NCBI GenBank assembly: GCA_027310735.1
Contig: DAIDAH010000037.1
Location: forward strand, 1-15,346
Direction: 5' to 3'
DNA: 15,346 bases
Source: Methylotenera sp.
GTDB taxonomy: Bacteria > Pseudomonadota > Gammaproteobacteria > Burkholderiales > Methylophilaceae
The notes beneath the pieces are model-generated. The model was not told where the DNA came from, did not search any database, and worked only from the letters and a program-made list of their open reading frames with translations. A program made the translations under genes and the position numbers. Shown here in pieces: positions 1-7,078 of the stretch (position 1 is its first letter; each line of letters opens with the position of its first letter).

Positions 1-1
1 C

Positions 2-409
2 ACTAAAACGGTCATGTCTTTGTTGGCTGAAGGATTGGTCGACAATACGTCTGCGCCAGAAGCTAAACCCTCTAGTCTCAAGTGCTGGAAAATCATTAAC
101 GATACCCGCGAATTAGTGCAACAACATGCTGATAGCCCGTTAAGTGTGGCGGATGTATGTAAGGTTCTTGGCATTAGCCGTCGAACCCTGCAATATTGCT
201 TCCAAAACTTGCTGGATACCAACCCTGTGACTTACCTGCGTGCAGAGCGCTTAAATGGTGTTCGTCGTATGTTACGCACCAGCCACTCTGTTACTGAGGC
301 CGCCGCCCATTGGGGATTCTGGCACTTTGGCCATTTTTCACAAGAATACAAAAAGATGTTTGGCGAATTGCCTTCGGTCACTTACAAGCGTTTACATGGG
401 ATGCATTAA
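2..409 (+). CDS. eutR: AraC-family regulator, EutR-like, C-terminal part (5'-truncated by window edge)
   Basis: Transcriptional regulator, probably the activator of the ethanolamine genes. The reading frame is open from the first bases of the window, so only the C-terminal ~135 residues are seen; the internal ATG at 14 is not the real start. The visible part is a complete AraC/XylS DNA-binding domain. The first helix-turn-helix lies around LSVADVCKVLGISRRTLQYC. The second carries the family signature at WGFWHFGHFSQEYKKMFGELPS, which closely resembles the C-terminus of E. coli EutR (WHFGQFATDYQQLF, from memory). It ends with TAA at 407-409 and faces the eat-eutB-eutC-receptor operon convergently. 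AraC family: certain. EutR role: inferred from motif and neighbourhood; the ligand-binding N-terminus is outside the window. Confidence 0.85.
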   Translation, partial: TKTVMSLLAEGLVDNTSAPEAKPSSLKCWKIINDTRELVQQHADSPLSVADVCKVLGISRRTLQYCFQNLLDTNPVTYLRAERLNGVRRMLRTSHSVTEAAAHWGFWHFGHFSQEYKKMFGELPSVTYKRLHGMH

Positions 410-484
410 TCAGACCAGTAAAAATCGCAATCGAGTAACCACTTACTATTCAATGTACAGAATATAAGTAGCTCACGCCCAACA

Positions 485-1627
485 TCATTTGCTTAACAAG
501 GTTTCAAAATTGAGTCTGAGCATAAGTGACCATGGGGACTGGGTGCTACCAGTCTTGATAGGATGAAAAAACAAAATGTCGTTGGTAACATCCTCTTCAA
601 GATAGATTTTTCCTTCTTTAATGGCACGTTTTGCTTCATTAGAAAGATCATTGGCGGGCTGCCCTACATTATCTACATCAGGATGCGCTATATAAGTTGC
701 TGCATTTGAAATCAGCGCATATGTGCCAGTACCATATGGTTTGAGCTGACTCAAATCTTCTTGAAACTTATCTAATGCAAAGTCAATCCCAGTCACCCCG
801 ATAAACCTAGCGCCGTGCTTAATCGCCACCATCAATGTAGACATCTGAATCACCTTGCCATTACTGAGATTGTAGTCATATGGCTCTATCATGACATCTT
901 TAAGATAACGCCTTGGCAAGTCATACCAAACATTCACCCCTGGCGTTTCATAATCGACCAATTGCTCTTTTACGACATTGCCATTAGAGCGATTCCAATA
1001 CGGAATAAATCGTCCTGTTGCATCATGGCCCTCTATGTTGCGATGCTCGTCATCAAGGCCATCAAACGCATTCGGCTCAAAACAACAGGTATAGGCCAGC
1101 ACATCCGTATCTGCCTTTAAATTTGCCATTAATAACGCATTAACCACATTACGCTGCGGTCGAATGCGAGATGTACGCAAACCTTCGATTAAGTGCTTAA
1201 TGCCGTATAGACTGGCTTCCAATTGCATAAATCGCGTTTCAAACCGCATGGCTTCAGCAGCAACCATATAAGCTGCATTCTTGATTAACGACTCTTTTTC
1301 AGCATGTTGCACTTCATAACTAGCTTTTACGGAGTCATTTTGAATGGATGACACGATACGACTAATTTCAGTAGCCGCTTGCGATGAGCGATCCGCCATT
1401 TTACGCACTTCATCGGCCACCACGGCAAAGCCACGGCCGGCCTCACCGGCTCTTGCGGCTTCAATCGCCGCATTCAATGCAATTAATGTGGTTTGTTTAG
1501 CTACTTGCTTAATAATATCAGCGACCTTGCCAATTTCATTCGAACTTAGCTCCAGCCCTTGGACCAAGTTTTTAACTAGGTCAATAGTCTGCCCCGCGCC
1601 CATCCCTGCTTCTTGCATACTCACCAA
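485..1627 (-). CDS. Soluble short chemoreceptor-like protein: N-terminal MCP tip, C-terminal Cache-type sensor
   Basis: A methyl-accepting chemotaxis-type protein of 380 residues with an inverted layout. Residues ~30-95 are the MCP signalling tip (LIALNAAIEAARAGEAGRGF, then VVADEVRKMADRS), the CheA/CheW contact hairpin. Residues ~120-380 look like a double-Cache (dCache_1) sensor, with WYD, EPYDY and GIDFALD resembling the ligand-contact pattern of amino-acid/amine dCache domains. No signal peptide or membrane segment is visible, so it should be cytosolic, and the usual long signalling coiled coil is shortened. AAGGG at 1634-1638 sits 6 nt before TTG (1627), 9 nt before GTG (1624) and 15 nt before ATG (1618), so the start is uncertain. 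It follows eutC by 82 nt on the same strand and is probably the last gene of the eut operon. Ethanolamine/amine sensing is inference. Confidence 0.8.
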   Translation of the reverse strand: MVSMQEAGMGAGQTIDLVKNLVQGLELSSNEIGKVADIIKQVAKQTTLIALNAAIEAARAGEAGRGFAVVADEVRKMADRSSQAATEISRIVSSIQNDSVKASYEVQHAEKESLIKNAAYMVAAEAMRFETRFMQLEASLYGIKHLIEGLRTSRIRPQRNVVNALLMANLKADTDVLAYTCCFEPNAFDGLDDEHRNIEGHDATGRFIPYWNRSNGNVVKEQLVDYETPGVNVWYDLPRRYLKDVMIEPYDYNLSNGKVIQMSTLMVAIKHGARFIGVTGIDFALDKFQEDLSQLKPYGTGTYALISNAATYIAHPDVDNVGQPANDLSNEAKRAIKEGKIYLEEDVTNDILFFHPIKTGSTQSPWSLMLRLNFETLLSK

Positions 1628-1709
1628 ATCAATCCCTTAAAACTTCCAAACAACATCTATGTATAAAAACAACTTATCAAAGATAAAAATACAAAATTAA
1701 TAGTGCGAC

Positions 1710-2498
1710 CTATTTCAAAAGCGGCGCTTCTTCAACCTCAATCTGTACCGCATCACTTTCATCTTTCAGCACCACTCCTGAAACTTGCAAACGCAACGCC
1801 TCTTTCGCTAACCAAAGTAGCTTTTTAGCTGCAGCGTCGTAGACCAGCCCTTCAGGCCGAACATTTGAGATGCAATTACGGTCTGCATCGCTACAACCTA
1901 CATGTGGATTAAACGTGAGATAGACGCCCAAACTATCTGGAGAACTTAAACCGGGACGTTCACCAATCAGCATCACCACCATCTTGGCACCTAGAACTTC
2001 CGCCACTTCATCGGCAATGGCTACGCGCGCTTGACTAGCAATCACTATAGTCCCAAGATTCCATTCAACAGGAAGATAAGCCCTCATGGCATCTAACAAT
2101 GGGGCTACATGCCTAGAGACGGCTAATGACGACAATCCATCGCCGACAACAATTAAGAAATCAACAGGCTGCTTTGGCAAAACTTGTAATTGGGCAAGGC
2201 TGTCGGCATGCAAACGCCGCCCCAAATCAGGCCGCAATAAATAACTAGCGCGATCTGTAGCGCGGCTTTGCACGCGTAGCGTTTGATAGTTTAGTGATTG
2301 GATAGATTGCTCTAAAGCATCGACATCCAATGGCAAATGCACGGCATCGCGCGCCATAGCGTGCGACAAACCAAAACCCAGCACTTCTTTAGTTGGAAGG
2401 CTACTGCCAACGCGCCCCAAAGCTATTCGTGCGCGGGTAAAGCCGCGTAATTGAGACCAAGGATCCTGCTGTAGGGCAGGCTTATCTGTATCACTCAT
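1710..2498 (-). CDS. eutC: Ethanolamine ammonia-lyase small (light) subunit
   Basis: Light subunit of adenosylcobalamin-dependent ethanolamine ammonia-lyase, which with EutB converts ethanolamine to acetaldehyde and ammonia in the cytosol. It has 262 residues, against about 295 in E. coli; the extra N-terminal stretch of the enteric protein is missing. Recognisable EutC stretches are DPWSQLRGFTRARIALGR near the N-terminus, VDFLIVVGDGLSSLAV (~112-127), GERPGLSSPDSLGVYLTF (~180-197) and HVGCSDADRNCISNVRPEGL (~199-218), the last two typical of the cobalamin-facing half. Its ATG overlaps the end of eutB by 4 nt (ATGA arrangement), implying translational coupling and balanced subunit synthesis. 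Assignment is confident. Confidence 0.95.
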   Translation of the reverse strand: MSDTDKPALQQDPWSQLRGFTRARIALGRVGSSLPTKEVLGFGLSHAMARDAVHLPLDVDALEQSIQSLNYQTLRVQSRATDRASYLLRPDLGRRLHADSLAQLQVLPKQPVDFLIVVGDGLSSLAVSRHVAPLLDAMRAYLPVEWNLGTIVIASQARVAIADEVAEVLGAKMVVMLIGERPGLSSPDSLGVYLTFNPHVGCSDADRNCISNVRPEGLVYDAAAKKLLWLAKEALRLQVSGVVLKDESDAVQIEVEEAPLLK

Positions 2499-3895
2499 TT
2501 CGCCACCAATAAATGTTTAGGCATGTTTTGCAGCATGTGATGCTGACCCGTGACGGCGCGCACCACACCATATTCGTCCATGATCTGCATTTTTCTCAAC
2601 CACTGTTCAAACTCTGGAGCAGGCTTTAAGCCTAATACTTTTCTTAAATACAGCGTATCGTGGAACGAAGTCGTTTGATAGTTGAGCATAATGTCATCTG
2701 AACCGGGGATACCCATGATAAAAGTCAATCCAGCCGTTGCCAGTAGCGTCATCAGTGTATCCATATCGTCTTGGTCGGCCTCCGCATGGTTGGTATAGCA
2801 GACATCGCAACCTAAAGGCACCCCCAATAACTTGCCACAAAAGTGATCCTCCAAACCTGCGCGGATAATCTGCTTACCGTCATACAAATACTCTGGGCCG
2901 ATAAAACCGACGACGGTATTGGTCAGCAACGGCGATAAGTGCCGTGCAATCGCATAAGCACGCGCTTCACAAGTTTGCTGGTCCACACCGAAATTGGCAT
3001 TGGCTGAAAGCACAGACCCCTGCCCCGTTTCAAAGTACATGACATTATTGCCCACCGTGCCACGATTTAACGACAATGCTGCCGATTGCGCTTCTTTAAG
3101 CATGGCAATATCAATACCAAAACTTTTATTGGCTTTTTCAGTGCCTGCGATAGACTGAAATACCAAGTCCACAGGCGCACCCTTTTCAATCAACTGAATC
3201 TGATTTGTCACATGCGTGAGAATGCACGATTGTGTAGGAATACCGTATTGGTTGATGACGTCATCAACCAAGTAGTACAGCTCCATTAATGCTGGAATAC
3301 TATCCGTGGCAGGATTGATGCCTATCACCGCATCACCGGAGCCATATAACAAGCCATCCAGCATAGAGGCTGCAATGCCACGCGTATCATCTGTAGGGTG
3401 GTTCGGTTGCAAACGCGAAGAAAGATTTCCGGGCAAGCCGATGGTATTGCGAAACGCCGTAATAACATGGCATTTTTTTGCCACTAGGATTAAATCTTGA
3501 TTACGCATGAGCTTACTCACGGCAGCAGCCATCTCTGGCGTGATACCGGGCGCTACACGCTTTAAAGTTGCCGAATCAGCAATGTCTGACAATAGCCAGT
3601 CACGAAAATCACCCACGGTAAGGTGGCTGATTTCAGAAAATGCTTGCTTATCATGCGTATCCACAATGAGTCGCGTGACTTCATCGGTTTCATACGGAAT
3701 GATTAAGTCTTCTAAAAATTGCTTGAGGGGAATTGCGGCCAAACACATTCTGGCAGCCATGCGTTCTGCATAAGTTTCTGCAGCCACGCCGGCAAGATGA
3801 TCACCGGATCGCGCTGGAGTCGCTTTGGCCAACACACATTTCAGGTCTGCAAACTGATAAGTACGTGTACCTACACTATATTGATAACTCATCAT
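2495..3895 (-). CDS. eutB: Ethanolamine ammonia-lyase large (heavy) subunit
   Basis: Catalytic heavy subunit of ethanolamine ammonia-lyase, a TIM-barrel radical enzyme that uses adenosylcobalamin. It has 466 residues, slightly longer than the ~453 of E. coli. Motifs match the family: RLQPNHPTDD with R161 and Q163 (E. coli R160 and Q162), E289 in FETGQGS (E. coli E287) and D364 in PLGCDVCYTNH (E. coli D362), all substrate/cobalamin-site residues by family knowledge. Two ATG codons lie in tandem at 3895 and 3892, with only a weak purine-rich stretch upstream, so either could start translation. It lies 87 nt downstream of eat, separated by a hairpin, and overlaps eutC by 4 nt. No reactivase gene eutA is adjacent. 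Confidence 0.96.
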   Translation of the reverse strand: MMSYQYSVGTRTYQFADLKCVLAKATPARSGDHLAGVAAETYAERMAARMCLAAIPLKQFLEDLIIPYETDEVTRLIVDTHDKQAFSEISHLTVGDFRDWLLSDIADSATLKRVAPGITPEMAAAVSKLMRNQDLILVAKKCHVITAFRNTIGLPGNLSSRLQPNHPTDDTRGIAASMLDGLLYGSGDAVIGINPATDSIPALMELYYLVDDVINQYGIPTQSCILTHVTNQIQLIEKGAPVDLVFQSIAGTEKANKSFGIDIAMLKEAQSAALSLNRGTVGNNVMYFETGQGSVLSANANFGVDQQTCEARAYAIARHLSPLLTNTVVGFIGPEYLYDGKQIIRAGLEDHFCGKLLGVPLGCDVCYTNHAEADQDDMDTLMTLLATAGLTFIMGIPGSDDIMLNYQTTSFHDTLYLRKVLGLKPAPEFEQWLRKMQIMDEYGVVRAVTGQHHMLQNMPKHLLVAK

Positions 3896-3947
3896 GCACT
3901 CACTTCATTCATATCACAAAAATCATGTAAATCTAATGTACTGCTAA

Positions 3948-3974
3948 TCGCGCCAGAAATTGATTCTGGCGCGA
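3948..3974 (-). terminator. Intercistronic hairpin between eat and eutB
   Basis: Perfect 11-bp inverted repeat TCGCGCCAGAA / TTCTGGCGCGA with a 5-nt loop, beginning 8 nt after the eat stop codon on the minus strand. It is GC-rich and stable, but only TTA follows it, not a T-run, so it is not a textbook intrinsic terminator. In this position it may partly terminate transcription or protect the 3' end of the eat message, so that eat and eutBC are made in different amounts. The structure is seen; the role is inferred. Confidence 0.5.
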
Positions 3975-3982
3975 CATCATAC

Positions 3983-5347
3983 CTACAACATTAATCCTAC
4001 TTTATTATCAGCAGATGCATCACGATGGTGCTGCGTCATACTGAAGTAAGCGTATCCTAATGCCATTAAACCAAAGAACACCACAGTCAGTTGTTGATTG
4101 AAGTAAATCATCGTCACCAAACTAACCGCAGCCAAACCTAGTGCGATAGCTGGGAACAGTGGATAAGCCACTGCAGCAAATGGACGTTCTAAATGCGGCT
4201 CATTGATACGTAATGCAAACAAACTCATCATCGAAACGATGTACATCACAATAGCACCGAACACAGCCATGGTAATCAAGTTAGCTGTGAGTGTTTGCCC
4301 TGCAAACTCGAAGCTATCACCCATAATTGCGGCAACTCCCACGACAGCCCCAGCAATAATTGCACGATGAGGTGTTTTGAATTTATCGTTTACTGCACCA
4401 AAATATTTAGGCATATACCCAGCACGTGATAATGCAAAAATCTGACGTGAATAGCCAAGAATAATGCCGTGGAATGAAGCAATCAAACCAAACAGACCAA
4501 TCCACACCAACATATGTAACCAACCACTGTTTGCACCGACGATCATCTTCATCGCTTGTGGCAATGGGTCATTAATATTTGACAATGCTTTCCAATCACC
4601 AGCCCCACCTGCGAATACCATTACCCCCATCGCCAATACCAACAAGGTTAAAATGCCGCCGATGTAAGCTTTAGGAATAGTACGTTTTGGATCTTCGGCT
4701 TCTTCTGCCGCCATCGCAACACCTTCAATTGCCAAGAAGAACCAGATAGCAAAAGGAATCGCCGCAACAATGCCAGAAATCGAGGCCATACTAAAGTCAC
4801 TTTGACCAGACCAGCCATTAGCCACAAAGTTACTCATAGAAAAGCCAGGAGAAACCACGCCCATAAACACCAGCAATTCAACAATCGCCAATATTGTGAC
4901 AAACAACTCAAATGTAGCGGCAATACGAACGCCGATAATATTCAAGGCTACAAACACCACATATGCCCCCATCGCAAAGGCTTTAGGATCCACCCCCGGG
5001 AACTGCACGTTCAAATAAGCGCCTATTGCCATGGCAATAGCAGGCGGTGCGAACACGAACTCAACTAAGGTTGCAAAGCCTGCAACAAAAGCCATTTTTG
5101 AACCAAACGCTCGCCGCGCATAGGCGAAAGGACCTCCAGCATGTGGAATAGACGTCGTTAATTCAGTAAAACTAAAAATAAAGGTGGCATACATCACCGC
5201 GATTAAAATTGAGGTCACAAGAAACCCTAATGTACCCGCTTTGTCCCAACCATAACTCCAACCAAAATACTCACCCGATATCACCAAGCCGACTGCTAGC
5301 CCCCACAGATGCCAACCATTCAGCGTTGCTTTTAATGATGAACTCAT
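3983..5347 (-). CDS. eat: Ethanolamine permease (APC superfamily)
   Basis: Inner-membrane ethanolamine transporter of the amino acid-polyamine-organocation superfamily, close to the ethanolamine permease family (TIGR00908, named from memory). It has 454 residues and about 12 hydrophobic segments. The N-terminal HLWGLAVGLVISGEYFGWSY and the following FTELTTSIPHAGGPFAYARR are the substrate-path signature of this family. MAAEEAEDPKRTIPKAYIGG in the middle is the conserved APC loop. The frame also allows GTG at 5350, but AAGGAG at 5355-5360 stands 4 nt from that GTG and 7 nt from the ATG at 5347, so ATG is preferred. First gene of the leftward eat-eutB-eutC-receptor run; it supplies the lyase with substrate. 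Confidence 0.93.
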   Translation of the reverse strand: MSSSLKATLNGWHLWGLAVGLVISGEYFGWSYGWDKAGTLGFLVTSILIAVMYATFIFSFTELTTSIPHAGGPFAYARRAFGSKMAFVAGFATLVEFVFAPPAIAMAIGAYLNVQFPGVDPKAFAMGAYVVFVALNIIGVRIAATFELFVTILAIVELLVFMGVVSPGFSMSNFVANGWSGQSDFSMASISGIVAAIPFAIWFFLAIEGVAMAAEEAEDPKRTIPKAYIGGILTLLVLAMGVMVFAGGAGDWKALSNINDPLPQAMKMIVGANSGWLHMLVWIGLFGLIASFHGIILGYSRQIFALSRAGYMPKYFGAVNDKFKTPHRAIIAGAVVGVAAIMGDSFEFAGQTLTANLITMAVFGAIVMYIVSMMSLFALRINEPHLERPFAAVAYPLFPAIALGLAAVSLVTMIYFNQQLTVVFFGLMALGYAYFSMTQHHRDASADNKVGLML

Positions 5348-5354
5348 CACAACT

Positions 5355-5360
5355 CTCCTT
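5355..5360 (-). promoter_or_regulatory. Shine-Dalgarno site of eat
   Basis: AAGGAG on the minus strand, 7 nt before ATG (5345-5347) and only 4 nt before the in-frame GTG (5348-5350). The spacing decides for the ATG as start. Confidence 0.75.
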
Positions 5361-5428
5361 AATATTAAAAATGGCGTCCATAATGGTCACCGAATTAAAG
5401 CTTTGCGCTTACTAAATGCCAGCCTTAG

Positions 5429-5460
5429 GTGCAATGATGTAACTTTGTAGAAAATTGCAC
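5429..5460. repeat. Inverted repeat GTGCAAT-N18-ATTGCAC upstream of eat
   Basis: Perfect 7-bp arms separated by 18 nt, centred about 100 nt upstream of the eat start. Arm spacing of roughly two helical turns is compatible with a dimeric regulator. AraC proteins often use direct rather than inverted half-sites, so linking it to EutR is speculative. Confidence 0.3.
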
Positions 5461-5643
5461 TATCCCATTTTGGCAATCATCCATTAATACTTAAAATAGC
5501 CTTTTAAACCCAAATACTTAGCTTATTCAATACATCGTTAGCAGCACTGCTCAGCCGCATCAATAGACTATGTAGCAAAATTGGTGATGCATCATCGGCA
5601 TGATAAACTTGTGCCATACCTTTAAAGATGCATGCCCAGTTTA

Positions 5644-5661
5644 TGTGATGTCAACATCACA
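5644..5661. promoter_or_regulatory. 18-nt palindrome before the aminopeptidase gene, operator-like
   Basis: TGTGATGTCAACATCACA has two perfect 8-nt arms around a CA centre and ends 20 nt before the ATG at 5682. It resembles a GntR- or CRP/FNR-type operator, but TGTGA and TCACA are 8 nt apart, whereas CRP prefers 6. It could also form a hairpin in the leader RNA. The palindrome is seen; the role is inferred. Confidence 0.4.
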
Positions 5662-5681
5662 GACTTAACTAATCGGAATCA

Positions 5682-7007
5682 ATGCTAAAAATGCCGACTG
5701 AAACACCATCTCAAAATCAAGCCCACATTCAGGCGCAGGACTTACTCAGATTCATCGATGCCAGCCCTAGCCCTTGGCATGCAGTTAACAATGTCGAACA
5801 ACGCTTACTTGCTCAAGGCTTTACGCAATTGCATGAAGCGCAGGCATGGCGGCTTAAGGCTGGTAGCAGTTACTACGTCGTTCGTGGCGGCGCCTCTATC
5901 ATTGCCTTTACGCTTGGCAAGCAAGCACTCACAGACACCGGCTTGCGCATGGTGGGCGCACATACTGACTCACCTAGCTTACGACTCAAACCACAAGCGG
6001 CTTTTAGTAATAATGGCTTAGTCAGAATTGGTGTTGAAGTTTACGGCGGGCCGATTTTAGCTACTTTTACTGACCGTGATTTAAGTATTGCCGGACGCGT
6101 GACTGTACGCACCGAAACAGGGTTCGAAACGCGTTTGATTAAGTTTGATGAGGCACTGATGCGCTTGCCAAATCTGGCGATTCACATGAATCGTGAAGTC
6201 AATGACAAGGGCTTGGTACTTAACAAACAAACTGAGTTACCGCTGATTTTTGGCATGGGTGAAGACGGCATCGAAACTGATCGCCAGTTTATTAGCCACA
6301 TCGCCAATAGCCTGCAAGTCAAAGTTGAAGACATTCTGACTTGGGAACTTAACGTGTTCGACACGCAAAAAGGCACCTTTTGGGGTGCAAATCAGGAATT
6401 TATCGCTAACAGCCAGCTAGATAACTTAGCCTCCTGCCATGCTGCCGTCACCGCTTTGCTTGCGACAGAAAGCCCAGGCTCCACTTGCCTTTGTGCTTTA
6501 TTTGACCACGAAGAAGTCGGTAGTGAAAGCACCACGGGCGCAAGCGGCAGCTTTTTAGCCGACGTCATCAATCGCATTGCGGCAAGTACCAACCTAAGTG
6601 AAGAAGCACGCTTGCGTATGCTGGCGCAAAGCTTTTTTATCAGTGCAGATATGGCGCACGCCTATCATCCCAACCACCCAAATGCATATGAACCTTGTCA
6701 CCACGTGCTGGTGAACAAAGGTCCGGTCATTAAAACCAATGCGAATCAGCGTTACTCTACTAATGCCGATACTGCCGCACGCTTTATCACTTTATGTGAA
6801 CGAGCCAAAGTACCATATCAGCAGTATGCACATCGTACCGACTTAGGTTGCGGCAGCACTATCGGCCCGATTATCGCTGCCAGTTTAGGCGTAGCTAGTG
6901 TAGATGTAGGCTCGCCGATGTGGGCAATGCACAGCATTCGAGAAAGTGCCGGAGTATTAGATCATAGCTACATGATCTCCGTACTCCAGACCATGTTTAA
7001 CAGCTAA
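5682..7007 (+). CDS. apeB: M18-family aminopeptidase
   Basis: Cytosolic dinuclear-zinc aminopeptidase of peptidase family M18 (aspartyl aminopeptidase/ApeB type), which removes N-terminal residues from peptides. At 441 residues it matches the usual length. Expected zinc and catalytic positions are present in order: H94 in VGAHTDSPSLRLKP, D247 in SQLDNLASCHAA, E277/E278 in LFDHEEVGSESTTGASGSF, D323 in SADMAHAYHPNHPN and H417 in GSPMWAMHSIRES. The chosen ATG follows a weak CGGAAT; a second in-frame ATG at 5691 is equally possible. Two amino-acid transporter genes follow on the same strand, 71 nt downstream, suggesting a joint role in peptide and amino-acid use. The exact residue preference cannot be read from sequence. 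Confidence 0.92.
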   Translation: MLKMPTETPSQNQAHIQAQDLLRFIDASPSPWHAVNNVEQRLLAQGFTQLHEAQAWRLKAGSSYYVVRGGASIIAFTLGKQALTDTGLRMVGAHTDSPSLRLKPQAAFSNNGLVRIGVEVYGGPILATFTDRDLSIAGRVTVRTETGFETRLIKFDEALMRLPNLAIHMNREVNDKGLVLNKQTELPLIFGMGEDGIETDRQFISHIANSLQVKVEDILTWELNVFDTQKGTFWGANQEFIANSQLDNLASCHAAVTALLATESPGSTCLCALFDHEEVGSESTTGASGSFLADVINRIAASTNLSEEARLRMLAQSFFISADMAHAYHPNHPNAYEPCHHVLVNKGPVIKTNANQRYSTNADTAARFITLCERAKVPYQQYAHRTDLGCGSTIGPIIAASLGVASVDVGSPMWAMHSIRESAGVLDHSYMISVLQTMFNS

Positions 7008-7043
7008 CTGATGACTTTAGCTGCCCTTTACGAAACTTCTGTC

Positions 7044-7049
7044 TATAAT
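7044..7049 (+). promoter_or_regulatory. Candidate -10 box for the transporter pair
   Basis: Perfect TATAAT 29 nt before the AGCS start codon, in the 71-nt gap after the aminopeptidase gene. No good -35 hexamer stands 16-18 nt upstream (CTGCCC region), so it is a weak or activator-dependent promoter at best. Confidence 0.35.
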
Positions 7050-7078
7050 CTAGCTAAACAACCATTGGTGCCAACTGC

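Larger units (their letters stand above)
5351..5681. promoter_or_regulatory. Divergent intergenic region between eat and the aminopeptidase gene
   Basis: 331 nt with no gene, AT-rich, lying between two divergent transcription units, so it should hold promoters for both. Visible structures are a GTGCAAT-N18-ATTGCAC inverted repeat (5429-5460) on the eat side, the palindrome TGATGCATCA (5585-5594), a further GATGCAT at 5628-5634, and an 18-nt palindrome (5644-5661) close to the aminopeptidase start. No convincing -35/-10 pair was found for either side. On the eat side that would fit an activator-dependent (EutR) promoter, but this is inference. Confidence 0.5.

Noticed and set aside
449..478. 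Possible terminator between the convergent eutR and receptor genes
   Set aside because: The stem (CTTACTATTC against GAATATAAG) has a bulge, is AT-only in much of its length and has no T-run. Too weak to annotate.
5407..5422. Sigma-54-like CTGGCA-N6-AAGC pattern on the minus strand before eat
   Set aside because: It has the GG-N10-GC spacing, but the -12 part is AAGC instead of TTGC, and no sigma-54 activator is seen nearby; an AraC-type regulator does not need it.
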